DNA from: Roseiarcus sp963783175 | GTDB taxonomy: Bacteria; Pseudomonadota; Alphaproteobacteria; Rhizobiales; Beijerinckiaceae | Direction: 5' to 3' | Length of the DNA stretch: 64,000 nt | NCBI GenBank assembly: GCA_963783175.1 | Contig: CAWANG010000037.1 | Span: forward strand, 124,001 to 188,000 | Shown: positions 18,145 through 26,607 of the stretch, in pieces | Numbering within the stretch: position 1 is the stretch's first letter | Layout: every line of letters starts with the position of its first letter | Notes under the pieces: generated by a model | Database searches by the model: none | Told to the model about the DNA's origin: nothing | The model's input: the letters and a program-made list of their open reading frames with translations, nothing else | Program-made: the position numbers and the translations under genes

Positions 18145-19660
18145 TGTCCGGCGTCGAGTTGAAGGCCAATGACGTCCTGAAGGCAAGCAACGTCGCGGCT
18201 GCGCCTACGGTCAAGCACCGGTCCGTCTGGTCGTCCCTGCGCGTTCTGCCGGTCGTCGTTACGGTGGCGGCCGTCTGCCGTCGCGGCCGCGCTCGGCTGG
18301 CAGGCGTGGCAATATTACATGGGCGCGCCATGGACGCGCGACGGCACGGTGCGCGCCTATGTCGTGAAGATTGCCTCTCAGGTCGCCGGCGAGATCGTGC
18401 AATTGCCGATCGCCGACAATGAGTTCGTCCGCAAGGGCGATCTCCTGATGCAGATCGACCCGAGGAACTATTCGATCGCCGTCCGGCAGGCGGAGGCGGC
18501 GGTGGAGCAGACGCGAGCGACCGCCGAAAACGCCAATGCCGAAATGATCCGGCGCGAGAAGCTCAACGACATCGCGGTCACGATGGAGGAGCGGCAGACC
18601 TATATCAGCCAGGCGGCGACAGCCGAGGCGAACTACCAGGCGGCGCTCGCGAACCTCGATCAGGCGCGCATCAATTTAAGGCGTACGGAAGTGCGGTCTC
18701 CCGTCAACGGCTATATCACCAACCTTACCGCCCAGCTTGGCGACTACGCCGATGTCGGGGCTCTCCAGCTTTCGGTCGTCAACTCGGACTCCTATTGGGT
18801 CGACGCCTATTTCGAGGAGACGGATCTCGGCCGGATCCAGGACGGGGACGCGGCCACGATCAAGCTCATGGGATACAGTCCCCTGCTGCGCGGCAGGGTT
18901 CAGGGGCTTGCGCACGGCATCAATGTCCCGAATGCCGCAGCCCGACGCTTCCGGGCTCGCCTCGGTCAATCCGATCTTCACGTTCGTGCGCCTCGCTCAG
19001 CGCGTGCCCGTGCGCATCCGCATTGATGAGGTTCCGGAGGGGGTCACGCTCGTCGCCGGCCTGACCGCGACGGTGCAGGTCGAGCCCTACAAGGCGCCCG
19101 CGGCCCCAGGCCCGGCCCCCGTTTCCGGCAAGCTGAGCCAAGCCGAACCCGACGCCAGCGCGACGCTCGTCGCCGACGAGACGATGCCGAAGCCGGCTCC
19201 TGCACAAACCATAAGCCCCGCGGCCGCCAATTCGGCTGCATCGCAAGCCGACCGCCGGCCGACGCCGCAGGCCGCTCAGCCACAAGCGGCGTCGCAGGCG
19301 CCGCCGCAAGCGCCGCCGCCGCAGACCGCGACAGGAACTGCGGCGCCCGTCCGCGGTCTTGGCGAACTCGCGGTCTCCGCCCCGCCCTCCCCCGAAGCGT
19401 CCAACGCCGCGGCCGCGGCTTCCGCCGATCTCAAGACGCTTGAGCAGCAGATCGCCGCAAACCCGCCCTCCGGGGCCACCACGCCCCCGAGCGTGGCCAA
19501 TCGGAGCAACCCGAGCGCGGACATGATGACGTCAAGCGAATACCTCGGGCAGACCGTCGACCTTTACGACGGCGAGACTGTTATCCCGGCGCATCGATCC
19601 CCCGACACGCTCCACCGGCGCGCCCGCCCGAGGTGGCGGCACGGATACGGGCATCAATAG
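18144..19660 (+). pseudogene. HlyD/EmrA-type efflux adaptor, two frameshifts, long low-complexity tail
   Basis: Periplasmic membrane-fusion subunit linking the FUSC transporter to an outer-membrane channel. It starts MSGVELKANDVLKAS; a membrane anchor follows and is interrupted by an extra T near 18276. The lipoyl-like halves (YVVKIASQVAGEIVQL; RRTEVRSPVNGYI) flank an alpha-hairpin. An extra base at about 18940 shifts the frame again before ASVNPIFTFVRLAQRVPV. After the beta-barrel the protein runs on for about 190 residues of Ala/Pro/Gln-rich sequence, unusual for the family, to a stop at 19658-19660. The tail could partly be readthrough in a wrong frame. Confidence 0.75.
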
Positions 19661-19750
19661 GCTCCGCGCGGCCGCCGATCGTGAAACAACGGCATAATCC
19701 TTGCGTCGCCGGCGATCAGCGTCGCGACGTGGCGACAGGGAGCGGAAAGC

Positions 19751-20404
19751 ATGAAGGCTACGATAACCACCGACGCCGCCGCGGCGTTGATACCCGACGG
19801 CGCGACGCTGCTCATCGGCGGCTTCATGGGCACCGGTTCGCCCCATCGCCTCATTGACGCGCTTGTAGATCGCGGCGCCAAGAACCTGAGCGTGATCGCC
19901 AACGACACCGCCTGGCCCGGAAAGGGGATCGGCAAGCTGATCAGCGCCGGCGCGATCGTCAGGCTCATCGCCTCGCACATCGGTCTCAATCCCGAAACCC
20001 AGGCCAAAATGATCGCGGGCGAAATCGACGTCGATCTTGTGCCTCAAGGCACGCTGATCGAGCGCATCCGCGCCGGCGGCGTCGGGTTGGGAGGCGTGCT
20101 CACCGCCACCGGCATCGGGACGCTGGTCGAGAAGGGCAAGCAAATCATTGAGGTCGACGGCAAGCCATATCTGCTCGAGACGCCGATCCGCGCCGATTTC
20201 GCCCTGATCGGGGCGAGCCGGGCCGACTATTTGGGCAATCTCGAGTATTCGCTGACCGCGCACAACTTCAATCCGATCATCGCGCTTGCCGCCGACGTTG
20301 TCATCGCCGAACCGCATACGATCGTGCCGGTCGGCGTCATTTCCCCCAACTCGGTCAAAACCCCAGGCATTCTGGTCACCCATCTATTGGAGAGGGCCTT
20401 CTGA
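19751..20404 (+). CDS. atoD: 3-oxoacid/acetate CoA-transferase subunit A
   Basis: Alpha subunit of a heterodimeric CoA-transferase that moves CoA between short-chain acyl-CoA and a free acid, for example acetoacetate. The family signature GGFMGTGSPHRLID follows the start MKATITTDAAAALI; later GVGLGGVLTATGIGT and the C-terminal ISPNSVKTPGI are typical. Length is 217 residues, normal. The stop overlaps the ATG of the beta subunit, so the subunits are made together. The likely role is use of acetoacetate or other short 3-oxoacids, perhaps linked to polyhydroxybutyrate breakdown; that link is inference. Confidence 0.88.
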   Translation: MKATITTDAAAALIPDGATLLIGGFMGTGSPHRLIDALVDRGAKNLSVIANDTAWPGKGIGKLISAGAIVRLIASHIGLNPETQAKMIAGEIDVDLVPQGTLIERIRAGGVGLGGVLTATGIGTLVEKGKQIIEVDGKPYLLETPIRADFALIGASRADYLGNLEYSLTAHNFNPIIALAADVVIAEPHTIVPVGVISPNSVKTPGILVTHLLERAF

Positions 20405-21057
20405 TGGACGCCAAGGAAATCATCGCCCGCCGCGTCGCCCAGGAAGTCAAGCCGGACACGCTGGTGAACCTGGGCATCGGGCTGCCGAGCCTGGTCGCCC
20501 ATTACCTGCCGAAGGACGTCCATGTGTTCTTCCAGGCCGAAAACGGCGTCATCGGTCTGGGTCCACGCCCACCCGAGGGCATGGAGGACCCGGATCTGAC
20601 TGACGCCGGCGGCGGCTTCGTCACCGCAATGCCGGGCGCGGCTTCGATCGACAGCGCGATGAGCTTCGGTCTGATCCGCGGCGGCCATCTCGACATGACC
20701 GTCCTCGGCGGCCTCGAAGTCGACGAGCGCGGCTATCTCGCCAACTGGATGGTGCCGGGCAAGATGGTGCCCGGCATGGGCGGGGCCATGGACCTCGTCT
20801 CCGGCGCGAGGAAAGTCGTGGTGGCGATGGTGCATACCGCCAAGGGCGGCCACAAGATCGTCCCGCGCTGCACCCTGCCCCTGACCGCGACCCGTCGCGT
20901 CAGCCTCATCGTCACCGAAATGGCGGTCATCGAGCCGACCGAGGCCGGGCTTGCGCTGCGCGAGCGCGGACCGGGCGTGTCGGTTCGCGAGATCGAGGAA
21001 GCCACCGGCGCCGATCTCATCATCGAGGGCGACCCGCCGGAGATGGCGCTGAATTGA
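20404..21057 (+). CDS. atoA: 3-oxoacid/acetate CoA-transferase subunit B
   Basis: Beta subunit; carries the glutamate that forms the glutamyl-CoA thioester intermediate, in the AENG motif (near residue 46-49). Also visible are LVNLGIGLP near the N-terminus, GGHLDMTVLGGLEVD and GMGGAMDLVSGA. Length is 217 residues, as expected. TGATG overlap with the alpha subunit indicates coupling. No frameshift. The exact acyl-CoA specificity cannot be assigned. Confidence 0.9.
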   Translation: MDAKEIIARRVAQEVKPDTLVNLGIGLPSLVAHYLPKDVHVFFQAENGVIGLGPRPPEGMEDPDLTDAGGGFVTAMPGAASIDSAMSFGLIRGGHLDMTVLGGLEVDERGYLANWMVPGKMVPGMGGAMDLVSGARKVVVAMVHTAKGGHKIVPRCTLPLTATRRVSLIVTEMAVIEPTEAGLALRERGPGVSVREIEEATGADLIIEGDPPEMALN

Positions 21058-21127
21058 GGGGCTATAGTTTCTCCGGAATGCCGGGGGTAGAGCGCAGCCC
21101 AAGATTCCGCTATTTGAGAACCGCAGC

Positions 21128-21991
21128 GTGGAGCGCGCGAACCGACGGGCTTGTGCTTTGACCGGAATCACGACCGGCGGAGTTTGCCGGAGACGCGCCC
21201 GACGCATCGGCGCTCTTCTTTTCGTCGCATGTGCGGCCTTGTCGGCGACGTCAGCGTCCGCGGACGAGGCGGCGGCCGCAACCGCCGCTGACAAGCCGAA
21301 GGCGGCGCTCTGCGGGATCGTCGAGATTGCTGCGAGGCGGGAGGGGCTGCCGGTCAATTTTTTCACCCGCCTTATCTGGCGCGAGAGCGCCTTCCAATCC
21401 GGGGCGGTCAGTCCAGCGGGCGCACAGGGGATCGCGCAATTCATGCCGCGCACCGCCTCGGAGCGTGGGCTCGCCGACCCATTCGATCCCTCGGCGGCGA
21501 TCCCTGCGTCGGCGAAGTTCCTGGCAGTCCTTACCCAACGTTTCGGCAATCTCGGCTTGGCGGCGGCCGCCTACAACGCCGGGGCGGACGCGCTCGCCGA
21601 CTGGCTCGCAGGCAAGGGCGCTTTGCCGCTGGAGACGCAGGACTACGTCCTTGCGGTCACCGGTCACGGCGTCGAGGAATGGCGCGGCGCAAACCCGCCC
21701 TTCCCCGTCGCGCCGGAGGCCGGCGAGTCCTGCCTGACGTCGATCGAAAATCTGGGCGTTGCGCATGAGGGCGCTGAAATTCCCATCCGCTTCTCCCTAA
21801 CCTCTCCGCTCCGCCCCTTCGTCGGCGCGCAACGCGCTAATTATAGCGCTATCGGACACATGCAATTGCTTCGTCTCGCGGCCGACGCGAACATGACCCC
21901 TCGCGCATACGTTCTGCTTGTCCTGAAGGATCGCCGCGCCGAGGCGAAAGACGACCATGCGCCCGACCCGCACAAGGCGCAGGCAAAGTGA
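21128..21991 (+). CDS. Lytic murein transglycosylase (SLT domain)
   Basis: Cleaves peptidoglycan glycan strands with formation of 1,6-anhydroMurNAc. The protein has an N-terminal signal (ALLFVACAALSATSASA, about residues 28-45), so it is periplasmic. The SLT fold is shown by the catalytic Glu in IWRESAF, GAQGIAQFMP and AYNAG. Length is about 287 residues from a GTG start; a later start nearer the signal peptide is possible since no good ribosome site precedes the GTG. The C-terminal 90 residues have no recognised domain and are polar, ending DPHKAQAK. It stands alone, rightward, after the CoA-transferase genes. Confidence 0.85.
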   Translation: MERANRRACALTGITTGGVCRRRARRIGALLFVACAALSATSASADEAAAATAADKPKAALCGIVEIAARREGLPVNFFTRLIWRESAFQSGAVSPAGAQGIAQFMPRTASERGLADPFDPSAAIPASAKFLAVLTQRFGNLGLAAAAYNAGADALADWLAGKGALPLETQDYVLAVTGHGVEEWRGANPPFPVAPEAGESCLTSIENLGVAHEGAEIPIRFSLTSPLRPFVGAQRANYSAIGHMQLLRLAADANMTPRAYVLLVLKDRRAEAKDDHAPDPHKAQAK

Positions 21992-22147
21992 TTCCGAGCG
22001 TCCCCTCGCCCTAGGCGGATGCCAGGCTTGATCGAGCGCCCTTCCCCCACGACAGATTTCGGTTTTTTCTTTCAATTTTCCAAACTCGGCGCTATACTGC
22101 TGTTTTTCGGAAATAATGGCCTATCGCGGCGGAAAGGAAGAGCGGAC

Positions 22148-22669
22148 ATGGAGGAGGAAACGGCTGCCCGGCGCGCGCGGCCCCGGCTCAATCCCTTTAC
22201 CAAGGCCGAGCGGCGGCAGCGCATCCTCGGCCGGCTGCGGGTCGGCTGGACCTATGAGAAGATCGCGCTCGAGGAAGGGCTCAGCCAACGGCGCATCCGG
22301 CAGATCGTAACCGACGCGGTTCGGCGGGAGGAGCTCGACGACCCGACCGATCATGCGCTGCTTCAGCTCATGCGGCTCGAAGGCGCCCAGGCGGTCGCCG
22401 CCCAGGCGGTCAATTCGGGCGACCTCGCAGCGATTGGCCCCTATCTCAAGGTGCTCGAGCGAATCGACCGTTATCAAAAAGCCGGAGCGAGGAAAGCGGT
22501 ATACGACGCCGCGGCGCGGAAAGCACTCTTCGCCAAGCTGAACCGCATCGCGGCCCAGCTTGAAGCCGGCAAATCAGCCGTCGCGGCCGGGCCCGCAAGC
22601 CCGCCGCGCGACCCCCTCAGCCCTGAAGAGGGGCGCGAAACGGAATCCGGTTCGCGCGAATGCTCATGA
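22148..22669 (+). CDS. HTH protein, sigma-70 region 4-like/terminase small subunit-like
   Basis: A 173-residue protein starting MEEETAARRARPRLNPFT, with GGAAG upstream of the ATG. Residues about 33-57 (GWTYEKIALEEGLSQRRIRQI) form a helix-turn-helix as in sigma-70 region 4 and phage terminase small subunits. The middle (about 65-140) is helical, rich in Ala/Leu. The last 30 residues are disordered, Ser/Pro/Glu-rich. No phage genes surround it, so I do not call a prophage. Its DNA target is unknown. A tandem repeat array (22729-22830) and lexA follow downstream. Confidence 0.6.
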   Translation: MEEETAARRARPRLNPFTKAERRQRILGRLRVGWTYEKIALEEGLSQRRIRQIVTDAVRREELDDPTDHALLQLMRLEGAQAVAAQAVNSGDLAAIGPYLKVLERIDRYQKAGARKAVYDAAARKALFAKLNRIAAQLEAGKSAVAAGPASPPRDPLSPEEGRETESGSRECS

Positions 22670-22728
22670 TTGTCATCTAAGCACTTTAAATAATAGACTA
22701 ATTCAGCTTGGAGTCGCCGCGCTGCGGG

Positions 22729-22830
22729 CTTGGAAATCCTTCCTAGGGATTTGGATTTCCTTCCGCCCGGGCTTTGATTTCCTGCCGTCGGCTTTGCTTT
22801 CCTGCGGGCGGGCTTGGATTTCGTTCATGC
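22729..22830 (+). repeat. Tandem repeat array, five degenerate copies of a 22-base unit
   Basis: Units start CTTGGAAATCC, TTTGGATTTCC, CTTTGATTTCC, CTTTGCTTTCC and CTTGGATTTCG, each followed by a G/C-rich half such as TTCCGCCCGGG. The unit length varies from 20 to 24. The consensus is the reverse complement of the unit repeated at 36304-36408, so the same element occurs twice in this window in opposite orientation. Confidence 0.8.
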
Positions 22831-22855
22831 TCCCGGAGGCGAGAATCCGCTTGCC

Positions 22856-22870
22856 GAACAAGGCGTGAAC
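22856..22870. promoter_or_regulatory. LexA/SOS box, perfect GAAC-N7-GAAC
   Basis: GAAC at 22856-22859 and 22867-22870 are spaced by exactly seven bases, the known direct-repeat LexA box of alphaproteobacteria. It lies about 100 bases before the lexA start, as expected for autorepression. Confidence 0.85.
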
Positions 22871-22881
22871 AACTAGGCTTT

Positions 22882-22896
22882 GTTCGTGATTTGTTT
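22882..22896. promoter_or_regulatory. Second LexA box, one mismatch (GTTC-N7-GTTT)
   Basis: GTTC at 22882 and GTTT at 22893 are spaced by seven bases, one mismatch from the GTTC-N7-GTTC form. It lies between the perfect box and lexA, so two LexA dimers might bind the promoter. Confidence 0.6.
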
Positions 22897-22968
22897 ACGC
22901 CAAGTCGCGATTGTCCGCGGGAACCGCACGTTGACCGCGAATCGGAATGGGCCGGCTGGAGGACGATG

Positions 22969-23674
22969 ATGCTGACAAAAAAGCAGAGTGAGCTCTTGCG
23001 TTTCATCCATGAGCGCCTCCAGGAGGCAGGAGTGCCGCCGTCCTTCGACGAAATGAAAGAGGCGCTGGATTTGCGCTCGAAATCCGGAATTCATCGCCTG
23101 ATCATGGCGCTTGAGGAGCGAGGTTTCATCCGCCGGCTTGCCAATCGCGCCCGAGCGATCGAAGTCCTGCGCCTGCCTGAAGTCGGCGACGGTCTCGACC
23201 CCGCGGGCGCACGGGTTTTCGCCGAGCGTCATCCCCGGCAATCTCGGCCGCCTCCGGCCTCAGCCGCCGTCGCGCGACCCCGACGAGCGCCACGCGGTCA
23301 TGGTGCCGCTCATGGGCCGGATCGCCGCGGGCACCCCGATTTCCGCCATCCAGACGCGGCTCGAGACTTTCGCCATGCCGCCGGAATTTCTCGGCGGCGG
23401 CGAGCACTTCGCCCTCGAGGTGCGCGGCAACTCCATGATCGAAGCCGGCATATTCGAGAACGATACGGTCATCATCCGCAAGCAGGACACCGCCGAGACC
23501 GGCGACATCGTCGTCGCGCTGATCGACGAGGAGGAAGCAACGCTCAAACGGTTGCGCAAGCGCGGCGCCTCGATTGCGCTCGAGGCCGCCAATCCGGCCT
23601 ACGAGACCCGGATATTCGGTCCGGATCGGGTGCGGGTCCAGGGGAAGATGGTTAGCCTCTTGCGCCGCTACTGA
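22969..23674 (+). CDS. lexA: LexA repressor, one frameshift in the hinge
   Basis: SOS repressor that self-cleaves when RecA filaments form. MLTKKQSELLRFIHERLQE opens the DNA-binding domain; DLRSKSGIHRLI is the recognition helix. The autolysis domain has the AAG cleavage site (GRIAAGTP), catalytic Ser in RGNSMIEAG and catalytic Lys in EATLKRL; the end is MVSLLRRY. The frame shifts +1 in the linker at about 23196-23212, between the domains, so as written the two are in separate frames. Since every functional residue is present I regard this as probable sequencing error. GGAGG at about 8 bases supports ATG 22969 over 22966. SOS boxes upstream indicate autorepression. Confidence 0.88.
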
Positions 23675-24117
23675 CCTTAAGCGGCCGGCGGCGAAAGAAG
23701 GAGGCCGGCAGAACGCGTCATGCGGGGACAAGAGCAAGATCGCGTTCTGGCCGGCCAGCCCTGCAGGTCCCGGGCGATGCGGCGGGGACCGGCGCCCGCG
23801 GGGCGTCTCTTTTCGGCGCCGTCTGGACGAACAGACGAAACGATACCTCCGGGGGTCACTGGCGCAATAATAAATAGTCTTTTTCCTTCAATATTATTGT
23901 ATTTACCTCAACAATGTCAGTTAACTTACCGTACGTAAGCTATTTCTGCGCGGGAAAGTCAGTTTCATACATACCGACATCTTTCACGGACGAACCATAT
24001 ATTTTAACGGAAGCGGACGCGTAGCCATTGTGCCCCGAACGACGCCCGGCTGACGCCCTCCCGGCGCCCCTTGCCTGCCCCTCGCCGGTGCGTCAGCATG
24101 CCGCGAGGAGGTGATTC
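23675..24117. other. Intergenic region upstream of scpA with an A/T-rich block
   Basis: About 440 bases. The part at about 23868-24010 is conspicuously A/T-rich for this genome (ATAATAAATAG, TTCAATATTATTG, ATATATTTTAAC), bordered by normal G/C-rich sequence. I find no conserved frame or RNA; the small frame at 23720-23938 has no support. It must hold the scpA promoter, and may be a rearrangement junction (see findings). Confidence 0.5.
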
Positions 24118-24924
24118 GTGGCCGGAGAGGACGCGTTTCAAGTCGACTTCGATCTCGTCCAGGCCGCGGGCGAACCTGCTTTCACCGTCGATCTCGACGG
24201 ATTCGAAGGCCCGCTCGATTTGTTGCTGGAGCTTGCCCGCCGTCAGCGGGTCGACTTGACGCGCATCTCGATCCTGGCGCTTGCCGAACAGTACCTTGAG
24301 TTCGTCGAGGCGGCGCGCAAGCTGCGGCTCGAACTCGCCGCGGACTATCTGGTCATGGCCGCCTGGCTCGCGTTTCTGAAGTCTCGCCTGCTGCTTCCCG
24401 CCGCTCCGCAGCCAACCGACCAGGACGCCTCGGCGCTCGCCGAGGCTCTCGCGCGACGGCTGCGGGCGCTCGCGGCCATTCGCAAGGCCGGCGAGTTTTT
24501 GCTCAATCGGCCTCGTCTAGGCCGCGACTTTTTCGCCAGAGGGGAGCCTGAACCAGTCGAGACGTCACGCCGTACGTCATACCAGGCCAGCCTCTATGAT
24601 CTGTTGGCGGCCTATGCGCGGCAGGCTCAGCGACATGCGCTGGCCCGCGTCAGGTTCAAAACGCGCGATGTGTGGTCGCTCGCCGAAGCGCGCCAGGCGT
24701 TGACCCGTCTGATCGGCGGACAGCCCGAATGGTCGGCTTTCGACGATTTCCTGCTCGAGGCCTGCGCCAATTCGGGGATGCGCCGAAGCGCCCGCGCTTC
24801 CGCCTTTTCGGCCTCGCTCGAGCTGGCCCGAGAGGGCAGACTTGAGATCCGCCAGGAGCGGGCGTTCGCGCCTCTCTGGCTGCGCTCGATAGATCCCGAG
24901 CCTGCCGAGGGACTCGCCGCTTGA
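24118..24924 (+). CDS. scpA: Segregation and condensation protein A (kleisin)
   Basis: Kleisin subunit that closes the SMC ring with ScpB for chromosome condensation and segregation. It starts at GTG with an exceptionally good ribosome site, AGGAGGTGA. The signature is VDLDGFEGPLDLLLELARRQ at about residues 23-43, then DYLVMAAWLAFLKSRLLLP; the C-terminal winged helix contains the SARASAFSASLELAREG segment. Length is 268 residues. It precedes scpB by 28 bases. In many relatives nagZ lies directly upstream; here nagZ is 6 kb away. Confidence 0.93.
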   Translation: MAGEDAFQVDFDLVQAAGEPAFTVDLDGFEGPLDLLLELARRQRVDLTRISILALAEQYLEFVEAARKLRLELAADYLVMAAWLAFLKSRLLLPAAPQPTDQDASALAEALARRLRALAAIRKAGEFLLNRPRLGRDFFARGEPEPVETSRRTSYQASLYDLLAAYARQAQRHALARVRFKTRDVWSLAEARQALTRLIGGQPEWSAFDDFLLEACANSGMRRSARASAFSASLELAREGRLEIRQERAFAPLWLRSIDPEPAEGLAA

Positions 24925-24952
24925 CCGTCACTCACGCCTCCAGAGGGGCTTC

Positions 24953-25666
24953 ATGAGCCGCACGACCGCCACGGATAATATCGCCCAATTGTTTCCTCCG
25001 GTTGGTGCGCCCGGCGTATCGCCGGAGGACGTGCGGATAGCCGAAGCGATGGTGTTTGCCTCCGCCGAACCGCTGGAGGAATCGACGATCGCCGCCAGGC
25101 TCTCCGAAGGCGCGGATGTCGCGGCAGTGATGAATGAACTGCGACGGCTCTACGACGGACGCGGCGTCAATCTCGTCCGTGTTGCGAGGAGATGGATGTT
25201 CCGCACCGCGAGCGATCTCGCGTGGCTGCTCGCTCGCGACCGCGAGGAAAAGCGCAAGCTCTCGCGCGCCGCGCTCGAGACGCTCGCCATCGTCGCCTAT
25301 CATCAGCCGGTCACGCGCGCCGACATCGAAGAAATCCGAGGCGTCGCAGTGTCGAAAGGGGCGCTCGACGTTCTGATGGAGGCTGGCTGGGTGCGGATGC
25401 GTGGACGCCGAAAGGCGCCCGGTCGGCCCATCACTTACGGCACGACGGCCGACTTCCTGGTTCAGTTCGGCCTCGATACGATCGCGGACCTGCCCGGGCT
25501 CGACGAACTCAAAGGCGCGGGATTGTTCGATGGAAAATTACCGGCTGGCTATGACCTTCCGCATCCGAACGACGCGCCGGCGCTGATGGTGGACGAAGAT
25601 CCGCTCGAGGACCCGTCCGCGCTTGAGCGAGCCTGGGCGCCTGTTTCGGCGGAAGATGGCCGTTGA
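24953..25666 (+). CDS. scpB: Segregation and condensation protein B
   Basis: Partner of ScpA; a dimeric double winged-helix protein binding the kleisin middle region. Family blocks include RIAEAMVFASAEPL, the ALETLAIVAYHQPVTRADIEEIRG core and the GRPITYGTT strand with FLVQFGL. Length is 237 residues, with a C-terminal acidic tail (DEDPLEDPSALERAW). The frame is intact and the gene runs in the same direction as scpA, with eipB following after about 110 bases. The tatABC genes often found next are absent. Confidence 0.93.
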   Translation: MSRTTATDNIAQLFPPVGAPGVSPEDVRIAEAMVFASAEPLEESTIAARLSEGADVAAVMNELRRLYDGRGVNLVRVARRWMFRTASDLAWLLARDREEKRKLSRAALETLAIVAYHQPVTRADIEEIRGVAVSKGALDVLMEAGWVRMRGRRKAPGRPITYGTTADFLVQFGLDTIADLPGLDELKGAGLFDGKLPAGYDLPHPNDAPALMVDEDPLEDPSALERAWAPVSAEDGR

Positions 25667-25775
25667 GCGTCGAGGGGGCGGCTTGGATCGGGCCACGGCG
25701 CAGAGTTGGGCTGCGTCACGAAAGCGCCGGAAATGCGGCGGATTCTGCGGATTGCGGTCAACCCGTGGAGTGACC

Positions 25776-26607
25776 ATGGTTCCCCAATCAATTGTTAGCG
25801 CAGTCGCCATCATCTGCTCTTGCGTCGCTGCGCTTGCTGAAACTTCGCCTGCTCTACCGCTCGCCTCGCATCGGGCGGCCTACGATATCTCCCTGATCGA
25901 ACCCTCGGCTCCTCCGCCGACTTCCGCGCAGACTCCGGTATCGGCGACAGGTCTGATCGCTTACGAATTTCGCGGCTCAGCTTGCGAGGGCTATACCTCC
26001 AATTTCCGCCAGATGACCGAGATGGAGCGCAGCGAGGGCGACCCGCTCTCCATGCAGGTGAACGCCATGTCCTTCGAGGAGGCTGACGGGAAGTCGATGC
26101 GTTTCCAAATCGATTCCCAGGGATTGCAGGAGACTCAGCCCGTCGCCGGCACCGCCATGCGCGGCTCGGACGACAACTTGCGCGTCCAGTTGACCAAACC
26201 GCAGGCCAAGTCGCTCGATTTCGGCCGTGACGTTCTCTTTCCCACCCAGCATATCGAACGTCTGATCGACGCGGCCAAGCAAGGCGGCGGCGCCATTCAG
26301 GCGCGCGTCTATGACGGCTCGGACACCGGTGCGAAGATCTTCGCCACCCTGTCGGTTATTGGAAAGGAAGCGACGAAGCCCGGGGAAGACGCTGAGGCTG
26401 CCGCGGCGCTCGGCGGGATACGCCGTTGGCCGGTGGTGATCTCCTATTTCGACGAAGCGGCCACCAATTCCGCGCCCGAATACACGCTTTCTTTCGACCT
26501 TTACGAAAACGGCGTCTCAGGCAGTCTCAAGCTCGACTATGGCGCATTCGCGCTCCACGCGCGCTTGCGCAAACTCGAAATTTGCGAGTTCGGCCTGCGC
26601 AAAATAG
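25776..26607 (+). CDS. eipB: EipB-like envelope integrity protein (DUF1849), frameshift at 3' end
   Basis: Periplasmic protein; Brucella EipB supports envelope integrity. MVPQSIVSAVAIICSCVAALAE is the signal peptide; LASHRAAYDISL, YEFRGSACEGYTSNFRQ and the YDGSDTGAKIF segment are family-like. An extra A at about 26578-26583 changes the ending: removing it gives LEFASSACAK and a stop at 26605-26607, restoring the C-terminal Cys expected to pair with the Cys in GSACEGY. Without the correction the frame runs to 26801, deep into dinB on the other strand. The tail overlaps the dinB end. Confidence 0.8.

Larger units (their letters stand above)
22670..22968. other. HTH-lexA intergenic region with repeats and SOS boxes
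   Basis: About 300 bases holding two separate things: a tandem array of five degenerate 20-24-base units (22729-22830), and to its right the lexA promoter with a perfect and a near-perfect LexA box (22856-22870 and 22882-22896). An open frame of about 100 codons crosses the array but has no conserved content. Confidence 0.6.

Noticed and set aside
22148..22669. Prophage remnant marked by a terminase-like HTH protein
   Set aside because: No capsid, portal, integrase or attachment sites nearby.
22729..22830. CRISPR array
   Set aside because: The units are adjacent with no spacers, of uneven length and without cas genes; it is a tandem repeat.
23868..24010. Replication origin (A/T-rich block)
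   Set aside because: No DnaA boxes or parAB/dnaA genes nearby.
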